From: Burkholderiales bacterium
Lineage (GTDB): Bacteria > Pseudomonadota > Gammaproteobacteria > Burkholderiales > Burkholderiaceae_C
NCBI GenBank assembly: GCA_028869035.1
Contig: JAGWTL010000031.1
Coordinates: 1-14,628, forward strand
Direction of reading: 5' to 3'
DNA: 14,628 nucleotides
Shown: positions 1 to 7,056 of the stretch, one piece after another
Layout of the letters: each line of letters opens with the position of its first letter
Position numbering within the stretch: the first letter of the stretch is position 1
Notes under the pieces: generated by a model
The model's input: only the letters and a program-made list of their open reading frames with translations
Told to the model about the DNA's origin: nothing
Databases searched by the model: none
Made by a program: the position numbers and the translations under genes

Positions 1-607
1 CCTGAACGACCAGGGCCAGGCCGCTTCCAAGATGGAAGCCCCGGACACCGTGTTCGGTCGTGAATACAACGAAGCGCTGGTGCACCAGATCGTGGTGGCC
101 TTCCAGGCCAATGCCCGCCAGGGCACCCGTGCCCAGAAGGACCGCGAACAGGTCAAGCACTCGACCAAGAAGCCGTTCAAGCAGAAGGGCACCGGCCGCG
201 CTCGCGCTGGCATGACCTCCTCCCCGCTGTGGCGCGGGGGTGGTCGTATTTTCCCGAACATGCCGGACGAGAACTTCACCCAGAAGATCAACAAGAAGAT
301 GTACCGCGCCGGTATGGCTTCGATCTTCTCGCAGCTGGCCCGCGAAGGCCGCCTGGCCGTGGTCGAGTCCCTCAAGGTGGATTCGCCCAAGACCAAGCAG
401 CTGGCTGACAAGTTCAAGGCCATGAAGCTGGACTCCGTGCTTGTCATCGCCGACCAGGTCGACGAAAACCTGTACCTGGCCTCGCGCAATCTGACCAATG
501 TGCTGGTGGTCGAGCCGCGTTACGCCGATCCGCTGTCGCTGGTGCACTACCGCAAGGTGCTGGTCACCAAGGCGGCCATGGACCAACTCAAGGAGATGTT
601 CGCATGA
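1..607 (+). CDS. rplD: 50S ribosomal protein L4, 5' end cut by window
   Basis: L4 binds 23S rRNA early in large-subunit assembly and lines the peptide exit tunnel. In many bacteria it also represses its own S10 operon. The reading frame is open from base 2, and the 201 visible residues start with LNDQGQAASK, so only about five N-terminal residues should be missing. The ATG at base 32 is internal. The conserved basic tunnel loop is visible (KPFKQKGTGRARAG followed by SPLWRGGGRIFP), as is the C-terminal globular part ending KEMFA. The stop codon overlaps the rplW start (ATGA at 604-607), which suggests translational coupling. Any L4-responsive leader would lie upstream of the window. Identification is secure. 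Confidence 0.97.
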   Translation, partial: LNDQGQAASKMEAPDTVFGREYNEALVHQIVVAFQANARQGTRAQKDREQVKHSTKKPFKQKGTGRARAGMTSSPLWRGGGRIFPNMPDENFTQKINKKMYRAGMASIFSQLAREGRLAVVESLKVDSPKTKQLADKFKAMKLDSVLVIADQVDENLYLASRNLTNVLVVEPRYADPLSLVHYRKVLVTKAAMDQLKEMFA

Positions 608-918
608 GCACCGCCAAGTTTGAAGAAGGTCGTCTGATGCAGGTGCTCGTCGCTCCCATCGTGTCCGAGAAGGCCACCATGGTTGCCGAGAAGAGCAATG
701 CAGTGACGTTCAAGGTGCTGCAGGACGCGACCAAGCCTGAAATCAAGGCCGCCGTGGAACTGATGTTCAAGGTTGAGGTCAAGGGCGTGTCTGTGGTGAA
801 TACCAAGGGCAAGACCAAGCGCTATGGCAAGTCCGTCGGTCGTCGCGACAATGTTCGCAAGGCCTACGTGACGCTCAAGCCGGGTCAAGAGCTGAACCTG
901 TCCGGGGAGGCTGCGTAA
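604..918 (+). CDS. rplW: 50S ribosomal protein L23
   Basis: L23 sits at the exit of the peptide tunnel and is the docking site for trigger factor and the signal recognition particle. The 104-residue product carries the family core QVLVAPIVSEKATMVAEK and the basic segment KGKTKRYGKSVGRRDNVRKA. I chose the ATG at 604 because an AAGGAG-like site lies at 590-594, inside the end of rplD, with suitable spacing. An in-frame ATG at 637 (MQVLVAP) would also give a plausible L23 but has no comparable site. The start overlaps the rplD stop by four bases, and rplB follows after two bases. Confidence 0.96.
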   Translation: MSTAKFEEGRLMQVLVAPIVSEKATMVAEKSNAVTFKVLQDATKPEIKAAVELMFKVEVKGVSVVNTKGKTKRYGKSVGRRDNVRKAYVTLKPGQELNLSGEAA

Positions 919-920
919 TC

Positions 921-1745
921 ATGGCTGTCATCAAAATGAAACCGACTTCGCCGGGCCGTCGTGGCGTGGTGAAGATCTCGCGTGACCACCTGTACAAGGG
1001 TGAGGCCTACGCTCCCCTGCTCGAGCCCCAGTTCCAGCAGGCCGGTCGTAACAACAACGGCCACATCACCACCCGTCACAAGGGCGGTGGCCACAAGCAC
1101 CACTACCGCGTGGTCGACTTCAAGCGTAACAAGGACGGTATCCCCGCCAAGGTCGAGCGCATCGAGTACGACCCGAACCGTTCGGCCCACATCGCTCTGG
1201 TGTGTTATGCCGACGGCGAGCGTCGTTACATCATTGCGCCGCGTGGCCTGGAAGTGGGCGCCACCATCGTGAACGGCGCTGAAGCGCCGATCCGCGTGGG
1301 CAATGCCTTGCCGATCCGCAACATCCCGGTGGGCTCGATCATTCATTGCATCGAGCTGCAGGCTGGCAAGGGTGCCCAGGTGGTTCGTTCCGCCGGTGCT
1401 TCCGCCACGCTGCTGGCCCGTGAAGGCACTTACGCCCAGGTGCGCATGCGCTCGGGCGAGGTGCGCAAGATCCATATCGAATGCCGCGCCACCATCGGCC
1501 AGGTCGCCAACGAAGAACACAGTCTGCGCCAGCTCGGCAAGGCCGGTGTCAAGCGCTGGATGGGTATTCGTCCGACCGTTCGCGGTGTGGTCATGAACCC
1601 GGTCGACCATCCGCACGGCGGCGGCGAAGGCAAGACCGGCGAAGGTCGCCACCCTGTCGATCCGTGGGGCAATCTGACCAAGGGTTACCGTACCCGCAAC
1701 AACAAGCGCACGCAGGTCATGATCGTGTCGCGTCGCAAGAAGTAA
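921..1745 (+). CDS. rplB: 50S ribosomal protein L2
   Basis: L2 is a primary 23S rRNA binding protein needed for subunit joining and for the peptidyl transferase region. The 274-residue length is normal for bacteria. The N-terminal signature (MAVIKMKPTSPGRRGVV), the RNA-binding stretch TRHKGGGHKHHYR (residues 51-63) and the universally conserved loop MNPVDHPHGGGEGK (225-238) are all present. His230 matches the E. coli histidine (His229) implicated in ribosome activity. A GGGGAGG site at 904-910 lies inside the end of rplW and fits the ATG at 921. This is a highly conserved gene with no anomaly. Confidence 0.98.
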   Translation: MAVIKMKPTSPGRRGVVKISRDHLYKGEAYAPLLEPQFQQAGRNNNGHITTRHKGGGHKHHYRVVDFKRNKDGIPAKVERIEYDPNRSAHIALVCYADGERRYIIAPRGLEVGATIVNGAEAPIRVGNALPIRNIPVGSIIHCIELQAGKGAQVVRSAGASATLLAREGTYAQVRMRSGEVRKIHIECRATIGQVANEEHSLRQLGKAGVKRWMGIRPTVRGVVMNPVDHPHGGGEGKTGEGRHPVDPWGNLTKGYRTRNNKRTQVMIVSRRKK

Positions 1746-1757
1746 GGGGAACGCACA

Positions 1758-2036
1758 ATGACACGCTCTCTGAAAAAAGGTCCCTTTGTGGACCATCACC
1801 TGGTGGCCAAGGTTGACAAGGCCGTCGCCACCAAGGACAAGAAGCCGATCAAGACCTGGTCGCGTCGCTCCATGGTTCTGCCCGATTTCATCGGCCTGAC
1901 CATCGCCGTGCACAACGGCAAGCAACACGTGCCGGTCTATATCACTGACCAAATGGTGGGCCATAAGCTGGGTGAGTTCGCGCTGACCCGCACCTTCAAG
2001 GGCCACCCCGCGGACAAAAAAGTCCAGAAGAAATAA
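1758..2036 (+). CDS. rpsS: 30S ribosomal protein S19
   Basis: S19 lies in the head of the small subunit, pairs with S13 and contacts the A-site tRNA and the large subunit. The 92-residue protein starts TRSLKKGPFVDHHLV and contains the conserved WSRRSMVLPDFIGLTIAVHNGK and VGHKLGEFALTRTFKGH regions, each a family signature. An AAGGGGA site at 1744-1750 sits seven bases before the ATG and overlaps the rplB stop region. The length is as expected and the reading frame is intact. Confidence 0.97.
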   Translation: MTRSLKKGPFVDHHLVAKVDKAVATKDKKPIKTWSRRSMVLPDFIGLTIAVHNGKQHVPVYITDQMVGHKLGEFALTRTFKGHPADKKVQKK

Positions 2037-2047
2037 GGGAATTGAAC

Positions 2048-2377
2048 ATGGAAACACGTGCAACCCTTCGTGGTGTCCGCCTCTCGGTGGACAAGGGCCG
2101 TCTGGTCGCGGATCTGATCCGTGGCAAGAAGGTCGACCAGGCCCTGAACATCCTGCAGTTCACGCAGAAAAAAGCTGCCGTGATCATCAAGAAGGTTCTG
2201 GAGTCCGCCATTGCCAACGCCGAGCACAACGACGGCGCCGATATCGACGAACTGAAGGTCAAGACCATCTACGTCGAACAAGGCACCACGCTCAAGCGTT
2301 TCACTGCCCGTGCCAAGGGCCGCGGCAACCGTATCAGCAAGCCCACGTGCCATGTGTACGTGACGGTCGGCAACTAA
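2048..2377 (+). CDS. rplV: 50S ribosomal protein L22
   Basis: L22 binds 23S rRNA domains and its beta hairpin lines the exit tunnel, where changes in other bacteria confer macrolide resistance. The product is 109 residues from the ATG at 2048 (METRATLRGVRLSVDKGR). A TTG at 2042 is in frame but lies only one base after the AGGGA site at 2036-2040. The ATG has a proper seven-base spacing, so it is the better start. The C-terminal hairpin region, TTLKRFTARAKGRGNRISKP, is complete with no sign of the known insertions or deletions. The gap to rpsC is 15 bases. Confidence 0.96.
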   Translation: METRATLRGVRLSVDKGRLVADLIRGKKVDQALNILQFTQKKAAVIIKKVLESAIANAEHNDGADIDELKVKTIYVEQGTTLKRFTARAKGRGNRISKPTCHVYVTVGN

Positions 2378-2392
2378 AGAGGTCAGAAGGAT

Positions 2393-3283
2393 ATGGGACA
2401 AAAAATCAACCCGACCGGCTTCCGCCTCGCCGTCAGCCGTAACTGGGCCTCGCGCTGGTACGCCAGCAACCGTGACTTCGCCGGCATGCTGGCCGAAGAC
2501 ATCAAGGTGCGCGAGTACCTGAAGGCCAAGCTGAAGAACGCCTCCGTTTCGCGCGTGCTGATCGAGCGCCCCGCCAAGAACGCCCGCATCACGATCTTCT
2601 CGGCGCGTCCGGGCGTCGTGATCGGCAAGAAGGGCGAGGACATCGAAAACCTCAAGCGCGACCTGGGCAAGCAGCTGGGCGTGCCGGTGGCCGTCAACAT
2701 CGAGGAAGTGCGCAAGCCCGAAATCGATGCCAAGCTGATCGCCGACAGCATCACCCAGCAGCTCGAGAAGCGGATCATGTTCCGCCGCGCCATGAAGCGC
2801 GCCATGCAAAACGCCATGCGTCTGGGTGCCCTGGGCATCAAGATCATGTCGGCTGGCCGTCTGAATGGCATCGAGATCGCCCGTACCGAGTGGTATCGCG
2901 AAGGCCGTGTGCCGCTGCACACCCTGCGCGCCGACATCGACTACGGCACCTCGGAAGCCAAGACCACCTACGGCGTCATCGGCGTCAAGGTCTGGGTCTA
3001 CAAGGGTGACACCCTGGGCCGCAACGATCTGCCCGCAGCCGTTGAGCCGCGTGCCGAGGAAGAGCGCCGCCCGCGTGGCCCGCGTCGTGATGGCCGTCCT
3101 GCCGGTGACCGTCCCGCGGCTCCCCGCGGTGCCCGTCGCCCGGCCGGTTCCGCCGCCGCGCCTGCCGACGGCAGCGACAAACCCGCAGAGGCCACTGGTG
3201 CCGATGCCCCGAAAACCGCCGTTAAGCGCGTCCGCAAAGTCGCCGCGCCAGCTGCAGCAGCTGACGGCGCCAAAGGAGAATAA
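2393..3283 (+). CDS. rpsC: 30S ribosomal protein S3 with long C-terminal tail
   Basis: S3 sits at the mRNA entry channel of the small subunit and contributes to the mRNA helicase activity. The N-terminal part (MGQKINPTGFRLAV), the type II KH domain with its GKKG loop (residues 78-81), and the C-terminal domain (NAMRLGALGIKIMSAGRL, then WVYKGD at 201-206) are all standard. E. coli S3 is about 233 residues; this one is 296. From about residue 211 it runs into a low-complexity tail, first Arg/Pro/Gly-rich and then Ala/Pro/Lys-rich, ending DGAKGE. Similar tails are common in Comamonadaceae S3, so this is a lineage feature rather than a frameshift. An AAAGAGGT-like site lies at 2376-2383. Confidence 0.97.
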   Translation: MGQKINPTGFRLAVSRNWASRWYASNRDFAGMLAEDIKVREYLKAKLKNASVSRVLIERPAKNARITIFSARPGVVIGKKGEDIENLKRDLGKQLGVPVAVNIEEVRKPEIDAKLIADSITQQLEKRIMFRRAMKRAMQNAMRLGALGIKIMSAGRLNGIEIARTEWYREGRVPLHTLRADIDYGTSEAKTTYGVIGVKVWVYKGDTLGRNDLPAAVEPRAEEERRPRGPRRDGRPAGDRPAAPRGARRPAGSAAAPADGSDKPAEATGADAPKTAVKRVRKVAAPAAAADGAKGE

Positions 3284-3285
3284 AG

Positions 3286-3702
3286 ATGCTGCAACCTGCA
3301 CGTAGAAAATACCGCAAGGAGCAAAAAGGCCGTAACACCGGTATTGCCACTCGTGGCAGTTCCGTGGCCTTTGGCGACTTCGGTCTCAAATGTACCGACC
3401 GCGGCCGTCTGACGGCCCGTCAGATCGAGGCGGCACGTCGTGCCATCTCCCGTCACGTCAAGCGTGGCGGCCGCATCTGGATCCGTGTGTTCCCGGACAA
3501 GCCGATCTCCCAGAAGCCCGCTGAGGTGCGTATGGGTAACGGCAAGGGTAACCCGGAGTACTACGTGGCTGAAATCCAGCCCGGCAAGATCGTGTTCGAG
3601 ATCGTCGGTGTGCCCGAAGAGTTGGCCCGTGAAGCGTTCAAGCTGGCTGCCGCCAAGCTGCCGCTGCGCACCACCTTCGTCAGCCGCATGATCGGCCAGT
3701 AA
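3286..3702 (+). CDS. rplP: 50S ribosomal protein L16
   Basis: L16 binds late in large-subunit assembly and helps to organise the A-site and the peptidyl transferase centre. The 138-residue length is typical. The N-terminus LQPARRKYRKEQKGRN, the central RGGRIWIRVFPDKPISQKPAE and the stretch RMGNGKGNPEYYVA are diagnostic; the first arginine of that stretch corresponds to the residue hydroxylated by YcfD/RoxA in E. coli. An AAGGAG site at 3273-3278 overlaps the end of rpsC, and only two bases separate the genes. Confidence 0.97.
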   Translation: MLQPARRKYRKEQKGRNTGIATRGSSVAFGDFGLKCTDRGRLTARQIEAARRAISRHVKRGGRIWIRVFPDKPISQKPAEVRMGNGKGNPEYYVAEIQPGKIVFEIVGVPEELAREAFKLAAAKLPLRTTFVSRMIGQ

Positions 3703-3718
3703 TCAGGAGAATGAAGAA

Positions 3719-3913
3719 ATGAAAGCTGCTGAACTGCGCCAGAAAGACGTTGCCGGCCTGCAAGCCGAGGTCAAAGAGCTGCAAAAAGCCCACTTTGGTC
3801 TGCGCATGCAAAAAGCCACGCAACAACTGAACAACACGGCCACGCTGGGCAACACCCGCCGTGATATCGCCCGCGCCAAGACCATCCTTGCTGAAAAGCA
3901 AGCCGCCAAATAA
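3719..3913 (+). CDS. rpmC: 50S ribosomal protein L29
   Basis: L29 is a small two-helix protein at the tunnel exit next to L23. The 64-residue product has the expected coiled pattern: MKAAELRQKDVAGLQAEV, then KELQKAHFGLRMQKATQQL, and the family motif NTRRDIARAKTILAE near the C-terminus. An ATG at 3711 is out of this frame. The AGGAG at 3705-3709 lies nine bases before the ATG at 3719, which supports that start. The 16-base gap from rplP is the widest within this operon segment. Confidence 0.96.
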   Translation: MKAAELRQKDVAGLQAEVKELQKAHFGLRMQKATQQLNNTATLGNTRRDIARAKTILAEKQAAK

Positions 3914-3923
3914 GGAGCACTGA

Positions 3924-4193
3924 ATGACGGAAGCTAAAAAATCCCTCAAGCGCACCTTGGTTGGCAAGGTCGTCAGCGACAAGCGAGCGAAGACCGTGAC
4001 CGTGCTGGTCGAGCGTCGTGTGATGCACGAACTCTACGGCAAGATCGTGGCCAAGTCGAGCAAGTACCACGCCCATGACGAAAAGGGTGAGTACAAGCTG
4101 GGCGACGTGATCGAAATTACCGAAAGCAAGCCGATTTCCAAGACCAAGAACTGGGTTGCCACCCGCCTGGTCGAAAAGGCTGCAGCGGTCTAA
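3924..4193 (+). CDS. rpsQ: 30S ribosomal protein S17
   Basis: S17 is a primary 16S rRNA binder with an OB fold, important for early small-subunit assembly. The 89 residues include the family core LKRTLVGKVVSDKRAKTVTV, the loop YGKIVAKSSKYHAHDE and the segment GDVIEITESKPISKTKNW. An AAGGAG site at 3912-3917 overlaps the rpmC stop, six bases before the ATG. It is the last gene of the operon here: a strong terminator follows within 35 bases, and no rplN comes after it. Confidence 0.97.
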   Translation: MTEAKKSLKRTLVGKVVSDKRAKTVTVLVERRVMHELYGKIVAKSSKYHAHDEKGEYKLGDVIEITESKPISKTKNWVATRLVEKAAAV

Positions 4194-4227
4194 GCTCATT
4201 GCAGCGCCTGCTGCAGGACACCCCGAA

Positions 4228-4257
4228 ACGGCTCACAATGCGTGAGCCGTTTTTTTA
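4228..4257 (+). terminator. rho-independent terminator of the S10 operon
   Basis: A nine-base-pair perfect stem (ACGGCTCAC at 4228-4236 with GTGAGCCGT at 4242-4250) encloses a five-base loop and runs straight into T residues at 4250-4256. It can be extended by A:T pairs into the T run. It lies 34 bases after the rpsQ stop and ends 30 bases before the peroxiredoxin start, so it separates ribosomal protein transcription from the next gene. Confidence 0.92.
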
Positions 4258-4286
4258 TCCCTAGCCAATCTATCGAGGAGTAAAAC

Positions 4287-4793
4287 ATGATCAAAGTCGG
4301 TGATACCCTGCCGGGCGCAACGCTGATGGAATATTCCGAAGTCGAAGGCAATGGCTGCAGCATCGGCCCCAACCCGGTCGACGTGAGCAAGACCGTGGCC
4401 GGAAAGACCATCGCCATCTTTGGCCTGCCGGGCGCCTTCACCCCGACCTGCTCGGCAAAGCATGTGCCGGGTTATGTCGAGAAATTCAATGAGTTCAAGG
4501 CTGCCGGCGTGGATGAGATCTGGTGCGTCAGCGTGAACGATGCCTTCGTTATGGGCGCCTGGGCACGCGACCAGAAGTCCGCCGGCAAGGTGCGCATGCT
4601 GGCCGATGGGAGCGCTGAATTCGCTCAGGCCACCGGCCTGACGCTGGACCTGAGCAAGCGTGGCATGGGGCTGCGCAGCAACCGCTATTCCATGCTGGTC
4701 AAGAACGGCAAGGTGGCCAGCCTGAACATCGAAGGCCCGGGCAAGTTCGAAGTCAGCGACGCGGCGACCTTGCTGGCCCAGGCCAAGGGCTGA
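4287..4793 (+). CDS. Peroxiredoxin, Prx5 (hybrid-type) family
   Basis: The product is predicted to reduce hydrogen peroxide and organic hydroperoxides in the cytoplasm with thiol donors such as glutaredoxin/glutathione or thioredoxin. The 168-residue protein has the Prx5 active-site motif GLPGAFTPTCS with the peroxidatic cysteine at residue 55, and the downstream arginine region GMGLRSNRYSMLV (127-137), whose arginines are expected to hold the active site. Cys80 (EIWCVSVND) is common in the family, and Cys24 is also present. No signal peptide or fused glutaredoxin domain is seen. A GAGGAG site at 4275-4280 sits six bases before the ATG. The gene stands alone between two terminators; I saw no clear -35/-10 promoter in the 30 bases after the upstream terminator. 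Confidence 0.93.
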   Translation: MIKVGDTLPGATLMEYSEVEGNGCSIGPNPVDVSKTVAGKTIAIFGLPGAFTPTCSAKHVPGYVEKFNEFKAAGVDEIWCVSVNDAFVMGAWARDQKSAGKVRMLADGSAEFAQATGLTLDLSKRGMGLRSNRYSMLVKNGKVASLNIEGPGKFEVSDAATLLAQAKG

Positions 4794-4829
4794 TCCACAG
4801 TCTGCTTCTTCAGGCATCCCTGCCGGGCG

Positions 4830-4860
4830 AAGGCCACCGCAATCATGCGGTGGCCTTTCT
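4830..4860. terminator. shared terminator between convergent peroxiredoxin and GNAT genes
   Basis: A twelve-base-pair perfect stem (4830-4841 with 4846-4857) around the loop ATCA ends in TTT on the plus strand, with TTCTGTTTCT-like sequence continuing. It lies 36 bases after the peroxiredoxin stop and 14 bases beyond the end of the minus-strand acetyltransferase gene. The plus-strand tail is T-rich; the minus-strand tail is weaker, so termination is probably better for the peroxiredoxin. Confidence 0.82.
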
Positions 4861-4871
4861 GTTTCTGGCCT

Positions 4872-5375
4872 TCAGCGCAGCGAGTCGCCGAGTGCGGCCT
4901 TCAGATAGTGGGCGCCGGCTACAGGGCCGTGGTAGTACGGCGAGACCTCCTCAAAACCCAGGTCTTCGTAAAGCCCGCGCGCGGTTTCCATCTCGTCCAG
5001 GGTGTCGAGCAGGACATGGTCGTAGGCATACAGGCGGGCTGTGTCCAGGATGGTCTCGGCAAGCTGGCGGCCCAGGCCCAGGCCGCGAAATGCAGGACGC
5101 ACGTAAAGGCGCTTCATCTCGCAGGCGTTGGGATAATCCGTCTTGTCCAGAGGACGCAAGGCACAACAGCCGGCCACTCGGCCATCGACCGTAGCCAGCA
5201 GCAGGGCGCCGCGCGGCGTGGCATAGTCGCCGGGCAGGGTTTCGAGTTCCTGTTCAAAACCCTGGAAGCACAGATCGATACTGAGGCTGGCGGCGTACTC
5301 GCGGAAGATCTCGCGCACCGCGTCGAATTCGGCGGGTTGCCGCGGCGTCAGGATCGTGATGGCGGGCAAGGTCAC
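4872..5375 (-). CDS. GNAT family N-acetyltransferase
   Basis: This is a predicted cytoplasmic enzyme transferring an acetyl group from acetyl-CoA to an amine; the substrate is not evident. The 167-residue length is normal for a single-domain GNAT. Strand beta4 reads NACEMKRLYVRPAFRG and is followed by the acetyl-CoA pyrophosphate loop RGLGLG (residues 97-102, the R/Q-x-x-G-x-G/A signature). The C-terminal YEDLGFEEVSPYYH (136-149) is typical of the fold. The start is a GTG at 5373-5375: the upstream frame meets a TGA with no ATG or TTG between, and there is no clear ribosome binding site. The divergent metalloprotease gene starts 19 bases away. Confidence 0.88.
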   Translation of the reverse strand: MTLPAITILTPRQPAEFDAVREIFREYAASLSIDLCFQGFEQELETLPGDYATPRGALLLATVDGRVAGCCALRPLDKTDYPNACEMKRLYVRPAFRGLGLGRQLAETILDTARLYAYDHVLLDTLDEMETARGLYEDLGFEEVSPYYHGPVAGAHYLKAALGDSLR

Positions 5376-5394
5376 GGCAAGGATGAATCAACTT

Positions 5395-6249
5395 ATGGAA
5401 AACAAGTTTAGCGTGAGGCAAAGGCAAATTTCATGGGAGGGCCTGCAACATGCCCTGGCGCTGGGTTTGCTTGGCGGGCTGCTGGCCGGTTGCCAGACGG
5501 TGCAGACTACGGGGGCGGGTCAGGTCGGCGTGACGCGCAACCAGTACATGGGTGTGAGCGCCGCCGAGGTGGACGCCGCGTCTGCGCAGTCCTATCGCAA
5601 GATGCTGCAGGAAGCCGAGGGCAAGAAGCAGCTCGACCGCGACCCGTCCATGGTTGCACGTGTGCAGGGCATCGCCAAGAGGCTGATCGTCCAGACGGTG
5701 CATTTCCGGACCGATGCACCGGGCTGGAAATGGGAGACCCATGTTTTTCAGAACGAAGAGATCAATGCCTTCTGCATGGCTGGCGGCAAGATCGGTGTCT
5801 ACAGCGGTCTGATCGAGAAACTGAAGATCACCGACGATGAACTGGCCGCCGTGATGGGGCACGAGATCGCCCATGCGCTGCGCGAGCATGTGCGCGAGCA
5901 GGTGTCACGGCAACAGGCAGCGCGCTTGCCTGGGCTGGTCGTGGCCATCGTGACCGGCAACCAGGCCCTGGCCGACCTGGGCGACACCTTGACGCAGGTA
6001 AGCTTCACCTTGCCGCGCAGCCGTGAGGCCGAAAGCGAGGCCGACCAGATTGGCGTTGAGCTGGCGGCACGGGCCGGCTATGACCCGCGCGCTGCCATCA
6101 GCCTGTGGCAGAAGATGAACCAGCTCGGCGGGGGGCGGCCTCCCGAATTCATGAGCACCCATCCATCGCCCGATTCACGTCAGCAGGATCTGGCGCGGAT
6201 CAGCGCGCTAGTCATGCCCTTGTACGAGCAGAGTCGGCCGAAGCGCTGA
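5395..6249 (+). CDS. M48 family zinc metalloprotease, predicted lipoprotein
   Basis: This is probably a periplasmic zinc protease anchored to a membrane by lipid, of the LoiP/BepA-like branch of M48 that works in envelope protein quality control. From the ATG at 5395 it is 284 residues. A hydrophobic stretch ends in the lipobox LAGC with Cys33 as the lipidated residue. The catalytic HEIAH (156-160) supplies two zinc-binding histidines and the catalytic glutamate, and ESEAD (213-217) supplies the third ligand. STHPSPDSR near residue 254 is a typical M48 C-terminal motif. Upstream in-frame starts (GTG 5356, ATG 5359, ATG 5383) exist. I prefer 5395 because AAGGA at 5379-5383 is better spaced and the signal peptide is compact. 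No BepA-style TPR repeats follow. Confidence 0.88.
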   Translation: MENKFSVRQRQISWEGLQHALALGLLGGLLAGCQTVQTTGAGQVGVTRNQYMGVSAAEVDAASAQSYRKMLQEAEGKKQLDRDPSMVARVQGIAKRLIVQTVHFRTDAPGWKWETHVFQNEEINAFCMAGGKIGVYSGLIEKLKITDDELAAVMGHEIAHALREHVREQVSRQQAARLPGLVVAIVTGNQALADLGDTLTQVSFTLPRSREAESEADQIGVELAARAGYDPRAAISLWQKMNQLGGGRPPEFMSTHPSPDSRQQDLARISALVMPLYEQSRPKR

Positions 6250-6255
6250 CACGCT

Positions 6256-6918
6256 TCAGGGCGCTGTCAGCGACAGCAGCAGCGCGACGGCCCCAGCGCT
6301 GAGCGCAAGCAGCACGGCGGCGAGCAGGCGGCTGCGGGCGTCGTCACGCGAGGAGGGGGCGGCGTGCGCCAGCTCCTTGTAGCCCGTGACCATGGGCCGC
6401 ACCAGGTTCCGTCGCTTGCGCCAGAGGTAGTAGAGGATGGCCAGGATGTGCAGGATCACGAGAACGATCAGTACGCGCTTGCCCACTTCGCGGTGGTACC
6501 AGCTGGCCATGCTGACGATCTTGCCGGAGGCCAGATGCGTCAGGGGGCCACTGGCGGCGATCTCGTCGTCGCTGAAAAGTCCGGTGCCCGCCTGGGCCAG
6601 CAGGAAAAACAGCAAGGCAAAGACCGAGAGTGCCCCGGTAGGGCTGTGCCCGACCGCATGCGCAGGATCGCCCTGGCCGCGCAGGTAGTGCCACAAGGTG
6701 ACAGGTGAGTAGACAAAGGCGGCGAAGCGTGACCAGCGCCCGCCGCACAGTCCCCAGAGCAGGCGAAAGACCAGCAGCGTCAACGCGGCATAACCCAGGC
6801 GGAAATGCCATTCCATGTAACCGAGCTGGGCCGTGGTCACGAGGGCGATGACGCAGAGCGCCAGCAGCCAGTGGAAGAGGCGTGTGGGGAGATCCCAGAT
6901 TCTGACGAGATGCGGCAT
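6256..6918 (-). CDS. Cytochrome b561 family membrane protein
   Basis: This is a predicted di-heme inner-membrane electron carrier. The start is the ATG at 6918 (MPHLVRIWDLPTRLFHW), preceded by AGGA with six-base spacing; a longer open frame to 7005 adds an unlikely leader. The protein is 220 residues with hydrophobic segments near 15-33, 40-57, 96-113, 146-166 and an extra C-terminal one at 198-216. Candidate heme ligands are His16, His38, His142 and His157, fitting the b-type cytochrome/Ni-hydrogenase b-subunit fold (RLFHW, YHREVGKR, ILHILA). It is divergent from the cytochrome c' gene, a pairing known in other proteobacteria, so the two proteins may exchange electrons. The physiological donor and acceptor cannot be told from sequence. 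Confidence 0.9.
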   Translation of the reverse strand: MPHLVRIWDLPTRLFHWLLALCVIALVTTAQLGYMEWHFRLGYAALTLLVFRLLWGLCGGRWSRFAAFVYSPVTLWHYLRGQGDPAHAVGHSPTGALSVFALLFFLLAQAGTGLFSDDEIAASGPLTHLASGKIVSMASWYHREVGKRVLIVLVILHILAILYYLWRKRRNLVRPMVTGYKELAHAAPSSRDDARSRLLAAVLLALSAGAVALLLSLTAP

Positions 6919-7056
6919 GACGGGTCCTAGAATAGGATGCTCCAAAAGAAGTCGTTGCTTGGTATTTTCCCTGAGGCGAGGGAAGCCGTGCGAACTTTGG
7001 TGCAACCAGCGGCTCCCAAGTCAGGGAACCTCCCCGTTTACCAGCAAAGGAAGAAC

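Noticed and set aside
2042..2047. TTG start for rplV
   Set aside because: It lies one base from the ribosome binding site, while the ATG at 2048 has normal spacing and gives the family N-terminus.
885..3301. Long minus-strand open frames of 392 and 454 codons opposite rplW-rpsC
   Set aside because: They are antisense to highly conserved ribosomal protein genes. Their His/Asp/Val/Ala-rich composition is what complementing GC-biased codons produces, and no domain is recognisable.
6263..6277. Six-base-pair hairpin at the 3' end of the cytochrome b561 gene as a terminator
   Set aside because: The stem is short, there is no T run on either strand, and it lies within coding sequence.
6937..7056. 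Longer cytochrome c' start adding 40 residues
   Set aside because: It would bury the Sec signal peptide, and the ATG at 7057 has a clear AAAGGA site.
6919..7056. Promoter or operator in the b561/cytochrome c' divergent region (short inverted repeats TCCTA/TAGGA at 6925-6937 and TTCCCT/AGGGAA at 6967-6984)
   Set aside because: The arms are only five and six bases. The first overlaps the b561 ribosome binding site, and I could not place convincing -35/-10 boxes or a known regulator site.
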